Of a stretch of 64,000 bases of DNA, positions 16,967 to 26,333 are shown piece after piece. Every line of letters begins with the position of its first letter. Position 1 is the stretch's first letter. The stretch covers positions 1-64,000 of the forward strand of contig BDTG01000045.1 of NCBI GenBank assembly GCA_002897695.1, given 5' to 3'. The stretch comes from a bacterium BMS3Abin14. Its GTDB lineage: Bacteria > BMS3Abin14. The translations under genes and the position numbers were made by a program. The notes beneath the pieces are model-generated. The model was not told the origin of the DNA, did no database searches, and saw only the letters and a program-made list of their open reading frames with translations.

Positions 16967-19087
16967 TCAGGAAGAGGGTGTATCGTCTGGGTTCTTTCGT
17001 CCCAGTTCCTTTTCAGCCTCTTTGAGGCTGAGACGGATTTTGCCTTCCCTGTCCACATCAAGGACCTTTACCTTGATGACGTCCCCCACTTTCACAACAT
17101 CCTCGACCTTGTTGACCCGCCGGTCAGCAAGCTGGGATATGTGGACCAGACCGTCGGTTCCCGGGATTATTTCGACAAAGGCTCCAAAATCCATGATCTT
17201 CTTGACGGTACCCCGATAGATTTTGCCGATCTGGGCCTCCTCAACAATACCTTCGATTATCTCACGGGCCCGATTAGCGGCATCTTCATCCACAGAGGCG
17301 ATAACAATTGTTCCGTCATCCGAGACCTCCATCTTGACCCCGGTTTCCTCGGTAATGCCGCGAATGACCTTGCCGCCCGGACCAATGACATCCCTGATCT
17401 TGTCGGGGTTGATCTTGATGGTAATAAGTCTTGGGGCATATGCGGACAGCTCCGATCGCGGAGCTGAAAGAGCCTTATTCATCTCACCGAGGATAAACAG
17501 CCTGCCTTCCGCGGCCTGTTTAAGCGCGAGGGCCATCAGATCTCGGCTGACCCCTGATATTTTCAGATCCATCTGGAATGCCGTTATTCCGTCTCCGGTG
17601 CCGGTAACTTTAAAGTCCATGTCCCCGAGATGATCCTCGGCGCCCAGAATATCCGAAAGGACAACCGCCTTTTCGGGGGTATATATGAGGCCCATGGCGA
17701 TCCCCGCAACCGGCTTGCGAACAGGAACTCCCGCGTCCATCAGGGACAGGCTCCCCCCGCAGACGGTGGCCATGGAGGAAGAACCGTTGGACTCCAGAAC
17801 CTCGCTTACCACGCGGATCGTGTAGGGGAAATCATCTTTTTCAGGGATGACTCCCTTCAGGCTTCTGGCAGCCAGGTTTCCATGGCCTATTTCTCTCCTC
17901 GCAGGCCCCCTTAAAAACCGGGCCTCACCCGTGCTGAAGGGCGGAAAATTGTAGTGCAGCATGAACCTGCGCCTGTAATCCGCCTCCAGGGCATCGATGA
18001 TCTGCTCATCGTCATGGGTGCCAAGGGTGGTTATCACCAGAGCCTGGGTTTCTCCCCGGGTAAAGAGCGCCGACCCATGGGTCCTCGGAAGGATTCCAAC
18101 CTCACAGGAGATAGGACGGATCTCATTGTGGCGCCGGCCATCGATGCGAACATCCTCTTCCAGCACTCTGGCACGCATGAGATCTTTTTCCATATCCCGC
18201 AGAAAACCGGCAACTTCCTTATCCCAGGACTCGCCTCCGGGTCCTTCGCCGTACTCAGCTATCGCCTGCTGGCGTATCTCCTTGAGGCGATTTTTTCGCT
18301 CCGTCCTGTCGGAGATCCGAAGGGCCTCTGTCATCTCAACGCTGCAGAACTCCTTGATGGTGGCTGCGAGTTCCTCGTTTTCTGGAGGAGACTGATAGTC
18401 CCATTTCTCCTTCCCCGCAACGGAAACAAGTTCCCCCTGCAGCTGAATGACCTTGTCAAGTTCCCCACGAGCGAAGTCCAGGGCTCCGATCATTTCATCC
18501 TCGGAAACCTCTTTCGCCTCGCCTTCAACCATGGTGACGGCATCCCGGGTGCCCGCCACAAAAAGGTCCATCCTGCTTGTCTCCAGCTGAGCAAAGGTGG
18601 GGTTGAGAACATACCGGCCATCAATCATACCCACCCTGACAGCGCCGACCAATGTGTTAAACGGGATGTCGGAGACGGCCAATGCGGCCGATGAGGCTAT
18701 AAGGGAAACAACATCCGGATCATTCTCGCGATCGGCCGAAAGAATGGTGACTATGATCTGGGTCTCGTGAGCGAACCCCTTCGGAAAAAGAGGCCGAACG
18801 GAACGGTCAATAATTCGGCTGGTCAGGACATCCTTCTCGGTTGGCCTTCCTTCCCTCTTGAAAAAACCGCCGGGGATCTTCCCGGCCGCGTATGTCTTCT
18901 CCTGGTAGTTGACCGTCAGTGGAAGAAAGTCCACCCCTTCTCTGGGTTCGGGCATGGACACCGCCGTTGCGAGGACCACGGTGTCGGCATAACGGGCGAG
19001 CACTGCCCCGCTTGCCTGACGAGCGACAGCACCGGTCTCAAGAACCAGAGTTCTGCCGCCCCACTCAAGTTGAGTCTGATGTTTCAT
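16967..19087 (-). CDS. pnp: polyribonucleotide nucleotidyltransferase (PNPase)
   Basis: 3'-5' phosphorolytic exoribonuclease of RNA turnover. 706 residues, standard. Two RNase PH domains (the first from about 10, the second around 320-540 with RRFMLHYNFPPFSTGEARF and DILGAEDHLGDMDFKVTG), then a KH domain (INPDKIRDVIGPGGKVIRGITEETG) and an S1 domain (GKIYRGTVKKIMDFGAFVEIIPGTDGLVHISQL) at the C-terminus. Downstream of rpsO, as in most bacteria, with a gap of about 40 bases. Confidence 0.98.
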   Translation of the reverse strand: MKHQTQLEWGGRTLVLETGAVARQASGAVLARYADTVVLATAVSMPEPREGVDFLPLTVNYQEKTYAAGKIPGGFFKREGRPTEKDVLTSRIIDRSVRPLFPKGFAHETQIIVTILSADRENDPDVVSLIASSAALAVSDIPFNTLVGAVRVGMIDGRYVLNPTFAQLETSRMDLFVAGTRDAVTMVEGEAKEVSEDEMIGALDFARGELDKVIQLQGELVSVAGKEKWDYQSPPENEELAATIKEFCSVEMTEALRISDRTERKNRLKEIRQQAIAEYGEGPGGESWDKEVAGFLRDMEKDLMRARVLEEDVRIDGRRHNEIRPISCEVGILPRTHGSALFTRGETQALVITTLGTHDDEQIIDALEADYRRRFMLHYNFPPFSTGEARFLRGPARREIGHGNLAARSLKGVIPEKDDFPYTIRVVSEVLESNGSSSMATVCGGSLSLMDAGVPVRKPVAGIAMGLIYTPEKAVVLSDILGAEDHLGDMDFKVTGTGDGITAFQMDLKISGVSRDLMALALKQAAEGRLFILGEMNKALSAPRSELSAYAPRLITIKINPDKIRDVIGPGGKVIRGITEETGVKMEVSDDGTIVIASVDEDAANRAREIIEGIVEEAQIGKIYRGTVKKIMDFGAFVEIIPGTDGLVHISQLADRRVNKVEDVVKVGDVIKVKVLDVDREGKIRLSLKEAEKELGRKNPDDTPSS

Positions 19088-19126
19088 TAACTTACTCCCG
19101 GTGAGGATTAATGTAGCAGGCTATGA

Positions 19127-19396
19127 TTATCTGCGGAGCCCCAGCTTCTTGAGAATACCCTGGTATCTCTCCAGATCCTTGGCCTTAAGGTAGTCGAGCA
19201 ACCTACGGCGCTGACCGACCAGCCTGAGCAGGCCCACCCGCGAATGATGGTCCTTCTTGTGCGTTTTGAAATGTTCGGTAAGGTCCTCGATCCTCCTGGT
19301 GAGAAGAGCTATCTGCACCTCCGATGAACCGGTGTCACTACCGTGCATTCTGTTAACTTCAATGATTTCCCGCTTCACTTCATTGTTGAGCGGCAT
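19127..19396 (-). CDS. rpsO: 30S ribosomal protein S15
   Basis: 89 residues, the standard size. Binds 16S rRNA early in small-subunit assembly. [19 protein letters not shown] and the C-terminal [20 protein letters not shown] are family signatures. ATG at 19396 has GGAGGAAC in front; the frame is open further upstream into truB but that part does not belong to the protein. Only 53 bases separate it from truB, leaving little room for an S15 autoregulatory leader. Confidence 0.98.
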   Translation of the reverse strand: MPLNNEVKREIIEVNRMHGSDTGSSEVQIALLTRRIEDLTEHFKTHKKDHHSRVGLLRLVGQRRRLLDYLKAKDLERYQGILKKLGLRR

Positions 19397-19449
19397 GTCG
19401 ATTGTTCCTCCTTCCTGACACTTTATTTTTAGCCCTTGAACGTTATCAT

Positions 19450-20391
19450 TTATCGTTTTATTTGGGAAGTTTTTTCCATGGGTTCCAGGATTCTCCTCGG
19501 GACAAATACAGTTTTTTCGTTTTTTACGACAACCTCTCCCAGGGCAAGCAAACGGCTGCCGGAGACCACGGATATCATGCCGGCCTTCTCGCTGCCGGGC
19601 CAAAGGACGGTCCTGCCCATAAGGATCTGCGCAAGCACATCATCCTCCGGTTCGTAACGCTCGAAAGGGAGCCCCGACGCCGGGCTCTGGAGAAGTGACT
19701 CAGGTGCGGCGGCGTCTCGGGCAAGTGAATCCAGATCAACGGCATCCTTAAGTGTAAAATTTCCGCTCCTTGTCCGTACGAGCGACTCCATGCAGCCACC
19801 TACGCCGAGATCTTTCCCAATATCGTGACACAGGGTTCTCATATAGGTCCCCTTGGAACATACAACCTTAAGAAACGCCCTTGGTGGTTCCCACCCGCTT
19901 ATTTCGGCCCGGTACACCGTGACTTTTCTGGGATCGACCGTAACCGAAATCCCTCTCCTGGCCAGCTTGTAAAGCGGCTGGCCATTGTGCTTTATGGCCG
20001 AATAGGATGGGGGTATCTGGAGAAACTCCCCTCTGTACCTGTTGACGGCGGTCTCAAAGGCATCCCTGGTTATATGGGAAGCTTCCATGCGAGACAGGGT
20101 CTGGCCGGTGACATCCTGGGTATCGGTCTCAATACCAAGGAGTAGGGTGAGATGGTACTCCTTGTCGTCCTCCTGAAGGTACTGGGCCACACGTGTCGCA
20201 GACCCGACAAGCACCACGAGGACACCCGAAGCGATGGGGTCTAAGGTCCCGGAATGACCGACCTGGCGCATACTGAGAATTCTTCGGACCCGCTGGACGA
20301 CATCATGCGATGTAATACCGACTTCCTTGTCCACCACCAGGATCCCCTGGGGATCTGTACGGCTGTTTTTACGGCCGCGCCTTCCTTTCAA
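19450..20391 (-). CDS. truB: tRNA pseudouridine(55) synthase
   Basis: Makes pseudouridine 55 in the T-loop of tRNAs. 313 residues. [18 protein letters not shown] opens the catalytic domain, [17 protein letters not shown] holds the catalytic Asp, and [16 protein letters not shown] follows; the C-terminal part is a PUA-like domain. The reading frame begins at a TTG (20391) just after the rbfA stop and has no close ribosome binding site, so translation may depend on coupling to rbfA. The DHH-family nrnA gene that often lies between rbfA and truB is missing here. Confidence 0.95.
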   Translation of the reverse strand: MKGRRGRKNSRTDPQGILVVDKEVGITSHDVVQRVRRILSMRQVGHSGTLDPIASGVLVVLVGSATRVAQYLQEDDKEYHLTLLLGIETDTQDVTGQTLSRMEASHITRDAFETAVNRYRGEFLQIPPSYSAIKHNGQPLYKLARRGISVTVDPRKVTVYRAEISGWEPPRAFLKVVCSKGTYMRTLCHDIGKDLGVGGCMESLVRTRSGNFTLKDAVDLDSLARDAAAPESLLQSPASGLPFERYEPEDDVLAQILMGRTVLWPGSEKAGMISVVSGSRLLALGEVVVKNEKTVFVPRRILEPMEKTSQIKR

Positions 20392-20403
20392 AACAGACTT
20401 CAG

Positions 20404-20766
20404 TTATTCCTCCCCCTCCTCAAGGTCCTTCAGAATTTCGGAGATATGAAAGCTGTAATCCAGGTTCTGATCAAAGTGGAAGGTGAGGTGGGGCACCGTC
20501 TTGAGTCGCAGCCTCTTTAGCAGAAGACGGTGAAAGTAGCCGGCGGCCGCCTCCAGTCCATTCTCTATTTCCTCAATATGCGTGGTCCTGTCCAGGACTC
20601 CAAAATAGACCCGTGCAGACCGCAGATCGTCCGTAACCTTGACACTGGTGAGGGTGACAGACCCAACCCTGGGATCCTTGATCTCCTTCAGGAGGATGTC
20701 GGCCATCTCGTGCCGGATCAATTCGGCCACGCGGTCTGCCCTTTTATAATTCAGGGAACGTCTCAT
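20404..20766 (-). CDS. rbfA: ribosome-binding factor A
   Basis: About 120 residues, one KH-like domain. Needed for late 16S rRNA processing and 30S maturation. Recognised by YKRADRVAELIRHEMADILL at the start, KDPRVGSVTLTSVKVTDDLRSARVYF and the C-terminal LRLKTVPHLTFHFDQNLD. ATG at 20766 is preferred to a start five codons upstream. Between infB and truB, as usual. Confidence 0.96.
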   Translation of the reverse strand: MRRSLNYKRADRVAELIRHEMADILLKEIKDPRVGSVTLTSVKVTDDLRSARVYFGVLDRTTHIEEIENGLEAAAGYFHRLLLKRLRLKTVPHLTFHFDQNLDYSFHISEILKDLEEGEE

Positions 20767-20813
20767 AATACCGCCCGGCACCCGATACCTTCCATCCCGT
20801 TCCGCTCAGACCG

Positions 20814-23495
20814 TCAGAGTGTCGCCTCTTCCTCCACCAGCTGAAAATTCTCGAGGATATCGCCCTGTTTGAGATCGTTGAAATTGCTGATGCCGATTCC
20901 ACACTCGAACCCTGCGGCCACCTCACGGGCATCGTCCTTGAAGCGCTTCAGAGAATCTATCGCTTCCTCCTTGATCACGATCCCGTCCCGGATGACACGT
21001 ACCGGGGCATTTCGCCTGATCACCCCATCGGTCACATAGCTTCCTGCGATGGTACCGATTTTGGGAACGACAAAGGTCTGGCGAACCTCTGCGCGGCCGA
21101 GAATTTCCTCCCGATATACAGGCGCCAGCAGACCCTTCATGGCATCCCTTATCTCTTTGACCACATCATAGATCACCCGGTAAAAACGGACATCCACGTT
21201 TTCCCTGCGGGCGATATCCAGGGCCTTGTTGTCAGGCCGCACGTTGAACCCGATAATGATGGCATTGGAAGCGGAAGCCAACACCACGTCACCTTCGTTT
21301 ATCCCCCCGGCCGCCTCGTGGATAATATGAACGCGGACCGCGTCCGTAGCCTGTTTCTCCAGCGCTTCCCTGATGGCCTCCACCGATCCCTGTACGTCTG
21401 CCTTCAGAACAATGTTAAGTTCCTGTACTTCGCCATCCTGGATCTGGTTGAAGAGGTCCTCAAGGGAGACTTTTCTGTGCAGACCGCGGCCGGCCTGTAT
21501 CGTATCCTGGCGCATCTGAGCGACTCGCTTCGCCTTCATTTCGTCGACAAATACGATAAGCGATTCCCCCGCCATTGGGACATTGGGAAGCCCGACAACC
21601 TCCACCGGAGTCGCGGGTCCGGCCTCCTCGACCTTCCTCCCCTTATCATCCACCAACACACGGACGTGTCCAAGATAGGCGCCGGCTACTATGAGATCAC
21701 CCCTCCTCAGGGTGCCGGTCGAAACCAGAACCGTGGCAATGGGGCCACGTCCTTTATCCAGTCTTGACTCGATAACGGTTCCGCGCGCGGCGGTTGTCGG
21801 ATCGGCCTGAAGCTCAAGCATCTCGGTCTGCAGAAGGATCATGTCCAGCAGATCTTCCATGCCGGTCTTCTTTTTGGCCGAAACCTTCGTATAGAGGACA
21901 TCTCCACCCCATTCCTCGACCACGACCCCATGTTCGGACAACTCCCGCAGAACCCGGTCGGGATCGGCGTCCGGTTTGTCAACCTTGTTGATGGCAACCA
22001 CGATGGGAACACCGGCCGCCTTGGCGTGATCTATAGCCTCCACCGTCTGTGGCTTAACACCATCATCCGCAGCAACCACCAGAACCACCAGGTCGGTCAC
22101 CTGTGCCCCTCTGGAGCGCATGGCGGTGAAGGCCTCATGCCCTGGAGTGTCCAGGAAGACCAGTTCTCCCCTGGCATGAGAGACAACGTGGGCGCCGATA
22201 TGCTGCGTTATCCCTCCCGCCTCCCCCGAGACGACGTCAGTTTGCCTGATGGCGTCGAGAAGTGATGTTTTCCCGTGGTCCACATGCCCCATGACCGTCA
22301 CAACCGGCGGTCGGGACACCAGGTTACCAGGAACAACCTCCTCACCCTCGAGAAGGCTTTCCAGGGTATCACCCCGGATCTCGACCTCAAAACCCAGTTC
22401 ACCGGCCACCAGGGATGCGGTTTCAGGTTCGATGGTCTGATTGATCGTGGCCATGATGCCCAGTTGAAGAAGGACCTTGATGATCTCCGACGCTTTCGTC
22501 CCGGTAATTCCCGCGAGGCCTCCAACCGTGAGCCCAGGTGTTATCCGGATGATTTTTGCCGGCGCCTTCGGCATCTCTACGGTGGGCTCCTGTTCCTTTT
22601 TCTTCTTTTTGACCCCCCTTGGCCTTCTCTTGGGCGGTTCGCGTCTCCTCCCCTGCCTGACCGCCCCGGGCCGTTTAATCTCAACTACTTTCAGTGTTGG
22701 TTCCTGTTCGGCCGGCTCGGGGGGAATTTCCTCAGCCACTTCAAGCTCATCCACCACCTCCAGCAGTTCTTTTCTGGATGGTTTCCTGCTCTTTTTGGCT
22801 GTGGGGCGTTTCCCCGATCTTTCATCCGATTCCGGTTGAGTTTTGATTTTTTTAGGCGGGGCCCCCTTCTCATCCTTCGATTCTGCGGGAGCGTCAACTT
22901 CGGGTTCCGCCTTCGGCGCCGCATGTGTGACGATCTTGGCGGTGGGAATAACCGAGCCAACGGAACCGAGTTCCCTTTCAATCTCGAGCGCTGTCATGGG
23001 AAGACCATCCAACCCTGTCCTGGAAGGCTTCTCTTCGTTCGCCGGCGCTTCGGCATCCGGAATTTCACCAGTCTCGACAACACCGGCGGACAATCCGCTC
23101 GCCTCACCGGTGGAAGGTTTTCCCTCCTCGTCCTGAGAGCCTTCTTCGCCGGGAGCATCCCCGGGCGCAGCAGATTCATCCAGCTCCCCGGCATCTCCAT
23201 CCGCAGGTGTTTCCTCCTCCAGGGAAATTTCATCCTCCGCAGGCAGTTCCTCCTCCAGACGGACCTCCACCTCGGTTTCATTCGCGCCTTTTCGCACCGA
23301 AACGATCCTGCGCATACCAGTATCCCTCTCCGCTGGTTTACCGACAAGCATATCCTCGACCATTTCTACGAGGCTCCGATCCACACTGCTGGTAACGTTC
23401 ACCACGTCGAATCCCATGGCCTTCAGCTGTGAGAACAGTTCCTCCGGAGCCAACCCCAGTTCGGTGGCAAGGTCCTCAACCCGAACTTTACTCAT
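20814..23495 (-). CDS. infB: translation initiation factor IF-2
   Basis: GTPase that places initiator tRNA on the 30S subunit and promotes subunit joining. 893 residues. N-terminal IF2_N helix region ([21 protein letters not shown]), then a long acidic, Ala/Glu/Pro-rich linker (about 80-300) with a basic block [18 protein letters not shown], a second IF2_N, then the G domain with [22 protein letters not shown] and NKVD, and domains II-IV. ATG with GGAGG upstream. The linker is low-complexity and produces long spurious open frames on the other strand. Confidence 0.98.
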   Translation of the reverse strand: MSKVRVEDLATELGLAPEELFSQLKAMGFDVVNVTSSVDRSLVEMVEDMLVGKPAERDTGMRRIVSVRKGANETEVEVRLEEELPAEDEISLEEETPADGDAGELDESAAPGDAPGEEGSQDEEGKPSTGEASGLSAGVVETGEIPDAEAPANEEKPSRTGLDGLPMTALEIERELGSVGSVIPTAKIVTHAAPKAEPEVDAPAESKDEKGAPPKKIKTQPESDERSGKRPTAKKSRKPSRKELLEVVDELEVAEEIPPEPAEQEPTLKVVEIKRPGAVRQGRRREPPKRRPRGVKKKKKEQEPTVEMPKAPAKIIRITPGLTVGGLAGITGTKASEIIKVLLQLGIMATINQTIEPETASLVAGELGFEVEIRGDTLESLLEGEEVVPGNLVSRPPVVTVMGHVDHGKTSLLDAIRQTDVVSGEAGGITQHIGAHVVSHARGELVFLDTPGHEAFTAMRSRGAQVTDLVVLVVAADDGVKPQTVEAIDHAKAAGVPIVVAINKVDKPDADPDRVLRELSEHGVVVEEWGGDVLYTKVSAKKKTGMEDLLDMILLQTEMLELQADPTTAARGTVIESRLDKGRGPIATVLVSTGTLRRGDLIVAGAYLGHVRVLVDDKGRKVEEAGPATPVEVVGLPNVPMAGESLIVFVDEMKAKRVAQMRQDTIQAGRGLHRKVSLEDLFNQIQDGEVQELNIVLKADVQGSVEAIREALEKQATDAVRVHIIHEAAGGINEGDVVLASASNAIIIGFNVRPDNKALDIARRENVDVRFYRVIYDVVKEIRDAMKGLLAPVYREEILGRAEVRQTFVVPKIGTIAGSYVTDGVIRRNAPVRVIRDGIVIKEEAIDSLKRFKDDAREVAAGFECGIGISNFNDLKQGDILENFQLVEEEATL

Positions 23496-23527
23496 ACTTT
23501 TTTTCCTCCCTATAACTATTACCTCTA

Positions 23528-24118
23528 TTACCTCACCGCAAAATAGCGGATGATCGCTGCTTCAATTGACACCGCCAGCCCGGCATCCTTGACAAGCAGA
23601 ACGCTCCTGAAACCCTTTCCAACCGCAGCGCCCAACTCAGCCCGGCCAAAGACCCTCTGCACAGGCACTCCCCGGGTCATCAAACGCCGCATAAGTTTCA
23701 GGGCAATACCGTCGGAGGCGTCCTCGGCGACTACGGCAAGCCAACGCACACTGCCTCCCCTCCGAATTTCCCCGGTCACGAGGCTGGCGCCCGAAACGAC
23801 TCTCCCACCCCTTTGAGCCAATCCCAGCAGTGAAAGGATTCTTTCCTTCAAACCCTCGGCGATAAAACCGGAAAATTCCTCCGGGCTGCCAACAGAATTC
23901 ATGTCACCCTTCAGCGCTCTCGCCAGCCGTCCCCTGCAGGCTGCCTCTATACATCCCCTGGCCGGGCAAACGTAAGCCCCTCTGGCAGGAAGTTTTCCCT
24001 TCAGGTCGGCCAGGGCCTTGCCGGTGGCCGGATCCATTACAACACGTATCAGCTCCCCTTTGGGACGCCTCTTTCCACAGCCGGTGCAGGTTCTGACAGG
24101 CTCGGACCGAGGGGCCAT
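23528..24118 (-). CDS. YlxR (DUF448) and L7Ae-like domains fused in one protein
   Basis: 196 residues with two RNA-binding modules that are separate genes (ylxR and ylxQ) in Bacillus. Residues 1-85 are YlxR: RTCTGCGKRRPKGELIRVV and ARGAYVCPARGCIEAACR. From about 110 an L7Ae/L30e-like fold: LLGLAQRGGRVVSGASLVTGEIRRG, WLAVVAEDASDG, VFGRAELGAAVGKGFRSVLLV. Position between nusA (3-base gap) and infB is conserved for both. YlxR family members have been linked to RNase P and to transcription control; the function of the fusion is inferred to be RNA binding. Confidence 0.88.
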   Translation of the reverse strand: MAPRSEPVRTCTGCGKRRPKGELIRVVMDPATGKALADLKGKLPARGAYVCPARGCIEAACRGRLARALKGDMNSVGSPEEFSGFIAEGLKERILSLLGLAQRGGRVVSGASLVTGEIRRGGSVRWLAVVAEDASDGIALKLMRRLMTRGVPVQRVFGRAELGAAVGKGFRSVLLVKDAGLAVSIEAAIIRYFAVR

Positions 24119-24121
24119 CGT

Positions 24122-25387
24122 TCAGCTCCCGGAACCATCTTCGGGCTCATTAGCCCTCTCCCGAAGCTTTTCCAGCGTCTTGGGGCCGAGGCCGGGGATA
24201 CGCCGGAGTTCTTCGTCCGATGCGTTGCTCACGGCTCGGGCATCCGCGAAGCCGGCCTCCCGGAGAGAATCCACTATTCTTGCTGATATGCCGGAAAAGA
24301 AATCAGCTTCCAGCGTATCTTTTACCTCCTCTTTCTCCAGCTTTTCAGCCTCTACCTGCGACTCGCTCTTGATGGTAATGTTCCAATTGGTAAGGCGGGC
24401 CGCAAGGCGGACATTCTGCCCATTTCTTCCAATTGCAAGGGATAGTTCCTCATCAGCGACGATGACTCCCATGGACTTATCCGCCTCGTTAATGATCACT
24501 CTCGTCACCTGGGCGGGGCTGAGGGAACTGCTGACAAAGAGCGCGGGGTCCGTGACCCACGGGATAATATCTATTCGCTCGCCCCGTAGTTCATTGACCA
24601 CGGCCTGCACCCTGGATCCCTTGACGCCGACACACGCTCCGACAGGATCGACGTTGGAGTCGTGGCTGACGACAGCAATCTTGGAACGGGCGCCGGGTTC
24701 CCTGGCCGCGCTTCGAATCTCGACTATCCCCTCGGCAACCTCAGGGACTTCCAGATCAAACAGTTTCAGCAGAAAACTGAGGGAAGACCTGGACAGGACA
24801 ACCTGGGGCCCCTTGGCGACCTGTTTAACATCCATGATATATGCCTTGATCCGATCACCCTGTTTGTATCGTTCCCTCGGAACCTGCTCCTTGGAAGGGA
24901 TTTCCGCTTCGGTCTTGCCGAGGTCGACGATAATCGCCCCCCTGGAAAACCCGTGGACAATGCCGTTGATGATCTCCCCGACACGTCCCGAATAATTCTT
25001 GAAGATCATCTCCCTCTCAGCTTCCCGCAGTTTCTGCACGATGACCTGTTTGGCGGTCTGGGCTGCAATACGGCCGAAATCGTTTGCGTCAATCTCTATC
25101 TCCACCTCGTCGCCCGGCATGACATGGGGATCAAGCTGCCTCGCCTCAAGAAGGGAGATCTCCATGGAGGCATCCTCAACCTGGAGGGTCACCTCCTTAC
25201 GCTGGTAAATTTCAATCTTCCCCGTCTTGCGATCCATATGGGCATACATATCCGTACCCGATCCATAGACCTTTCTGGCCGCGGTAACGAGGGCCGCCTC
25301 GATGGCCTCAACGAGGGATTCCTGCTCAATGCCCTTCTCCCGCTCCAGTTGAGCGAAAATTATCATCAGTTCCTGGTTAACGGTCAT
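24122..25387 (-). CDS. nusA: transcription termination/antitermination factor NusA
   Basis: Binds RNA polymerase and nascent RNA; acts in pausing, termination and antitermination. 421 residues. N-terminal polymerase-binding domain (NQELMIIFAQLEREKGIEQESLVEAIEAAL in part), S1 domain (around 135-200, GRVGEIINGIVHGFSRGAIIVDLG), KH1 and KH2 (VGACVGVKGSRVQAVVNEL, LAIGRNGQNVRLAARLT) and a single C-terminal helix-hairpin-helix (LRRIPGLGPKTLEKLRE). Standard order after rimP. Confidence 0.98.
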   Translation of the reverse strand: MTVNQELMIIFAQLEREKGIEQESLVEAIEAALVTAARKVYGSGTDMYAHMDRKTGKIEIYQRKEVTLQVEDASMEISLLEARQLDPHVMPGDEVEIEIDANDFGRIAAQTAKQVIVQKLREAEREMIFKNYSGRVGEIINGIVHGFSRGAIIVDLGKTEAEIPSKEQVPRERYKQGDRIKAYIMDVKQVAKGPQVVLSRSSLSFLLKLFDLEVPEVAEGIVEIRSAAREPGARSKIAVVSHDSNVDPVGACVGVKGSRVQAVVNELRGERIDIIPWVTDPALFVSSSLSPAQVTRVIINEADKSMGVIVADEELSLAIGRNGQNVRLAARLTNWNITIKSESQVEAEKLEKEEVKDTLEADFFSGISARIVDSLREAGFADARAVSNASDEELRRIPGLGPKTLEKLRERANEPEDGSGS

Positions 25388-25456
25388 TCCCTGTTACTCC
25401 TCTTCTTAACGCCTTCATCCGGCACAATCGCAAATTACGGACTTTTTACCACACTG

Positions 25457-25921
25457 TTAAAGATCGAAAGTGAGCCTGGCGGAGGACATATCTTCCAGTG
25501 GTACCTCCACCGGGGTCCCATCGGCCATCCGCACCCGGGCCACCCCGTCTTCGACGCCCTCCAAAATCCCCTGGAGTTTCCTTCTTCCCGCAACGGGCCG
25601 ATGTGTTTTGATGGAGACCTGACGCCCTGTAAAACGTTCAAAATCCCTCTCATTTTTCAGCGGCCTGTTAAGACCAGGGGATGAGACCTCAAGGTTGTAC
25701 TGAACGGAAATCGGATCCTCTACCTCAAGGTGAACGCCCAATTCCCGGCTTACAACCGTGCAATGGCGCACCTTCACCCCGTTTTCATGATCAATGGTCA
25801 CCCTCAGGATCCACCGTCCATCCTCGTTCCTGAAGGTCACCTCCACCAACTCGAGGCCGAGCCGCCCGGTAATGGGCTCCACAATCCGGGTGATATAATC
25901 CACTATGCCGCGGGTGTCCAT
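25457..25921 (-). CDS. rimP: ribosome maturation factor RimP
   Basis: 154 residues. Needed for 30S subunit maturation. N-terminal domain with GLELVEVTFRNEDGRWILRVTID, VRHCTVVSRELGVHLEVEDPI, and the family signature YNLEVSSPGLNRPLKNERDFERF; the C-terminal SH3-like domain follows. First gene of the nusA-infB transcription-translation block, with ATG at 25921 and a terminator-like hairpin in the leader about 80 bases upstream. Confidence 0.96.
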   Translation of the reverse strand: MDTRGIVDYITRIVEPITGRLGLELVEVTFRNEDGRWILRVTIDHENGVKVRHCTVVSRELGVHLEVEDPISVQYNLEVSSPGLNRPLKNERDFERFTGRQVSIKTHRPVAGRRKLQGILEGVEDGVARVRMADGTPVEVPLEDMSSARLTFDL

Positions 25922-25989
25922 GACAGTGCCTCGAAATCAAACCATGCCGACGACCCTGAAAAAGGTCTCTCCGGGGTATTTCAGCCCAT

Positions 25990-26020
25990 AAAATACAAAA
26001 GAGCGGGACTTGCCGCTCTT
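25990..26020 (-). terminator. terminator-like hairpin in the rimP leader (possible attenuator)
   Basis: On the minus strand AAGAGCGG, loop CAAGTC, CCGCTCTT, followed by TTGTATTTTAT. It is 78 bases before the rimP start. It may end transcripts of the upstream exporter gene or act as an attenuator of the rimP-nusA-infB block. Confidence 0.6.
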
Positions 26021-26171
26021 AAACGAAGATAACCCGGTGTTCATGGGGAAACGCAAACTGCCCGAAACCTTCTCGGCGGGCCCGCAACCGACCCACCGTC
26101 ACAAAAGCGATAACCGAGTACTTACTAGCATAACCCCATGGGCAATGCAATACCCGGGGTGGAAGCAGGAT

Positions 26172-26225
26172 AGTCCAGAGTCCAGAGTCCGAAGTCCAGA
26201 GAAAAAGCGGACGCGGAGACGCGGG
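26172..26225 (+). repeat. composite repeat: heptamer units plus GC-rich 3' part
   Basis: Three heptamer-like units followed by aaaagcggacgcggagacg. The last 47 bases (26179-26225) match, in inverted orientation and at 43 of 47 positions, the segment 27025-27071. Confidence 0.8.
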
Positions 26226-26244
26226 GACACGGAGCATGGAAGAG

Positions 26245-26330
26245 CAGTTCCTGGTACCTAGTTCCTGGTGTTTCAGGAAATGCGCGGTTTGAACTTTAAC
26301 CAGGCACTAAGCACTAGGAACCAGGAACTG
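26245..26330. repeat. 18-bp inverted repeat downstream of the exporter gene
   Basis: cagttcctggtacctagt (26245-26262) is the reverse complement, at 17 of 18 positions, of actaggaaccaggaactg (26313-26330). The second arm ends 3 bases before the stop of the exporter gene. No U-tract follows on the minus strand, so it is not a standard terminator. Confidence 0.65.
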
Positions 26331-26333
26331 TCT

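Larger units (their letters stand above)
25922..26333. other. rimP leader and repeat-rich intergenic region
   Basis: About 410 bases. From right to left: an 18-bp inverted repeat (26245-26330), a composite heptamer repeat (26172-26225), a stretch 26045-26165 without recognisable features, and a terminator-like hairpin (25990-26020) ahead of rimP. On the minus strand a 35-codon frame (26044 to 25937) runs through the hairpin to just before rimP; it has no ribosome binding site. I looked for a tRNA, as in some rimP operons, and saw none. Confidence 0.5.

Noticed and set aside
22275-23432. 385-codon frame on the plus strand
   Set aside because: Antisense to the low-complexity linker of infB.
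26045-26165. Possible tRNA or other structured RNA upstream of rimP
   Set aside because: No T-loop GGTTCGAATC-like segment with a matching acceptor stem could be found on either strand.
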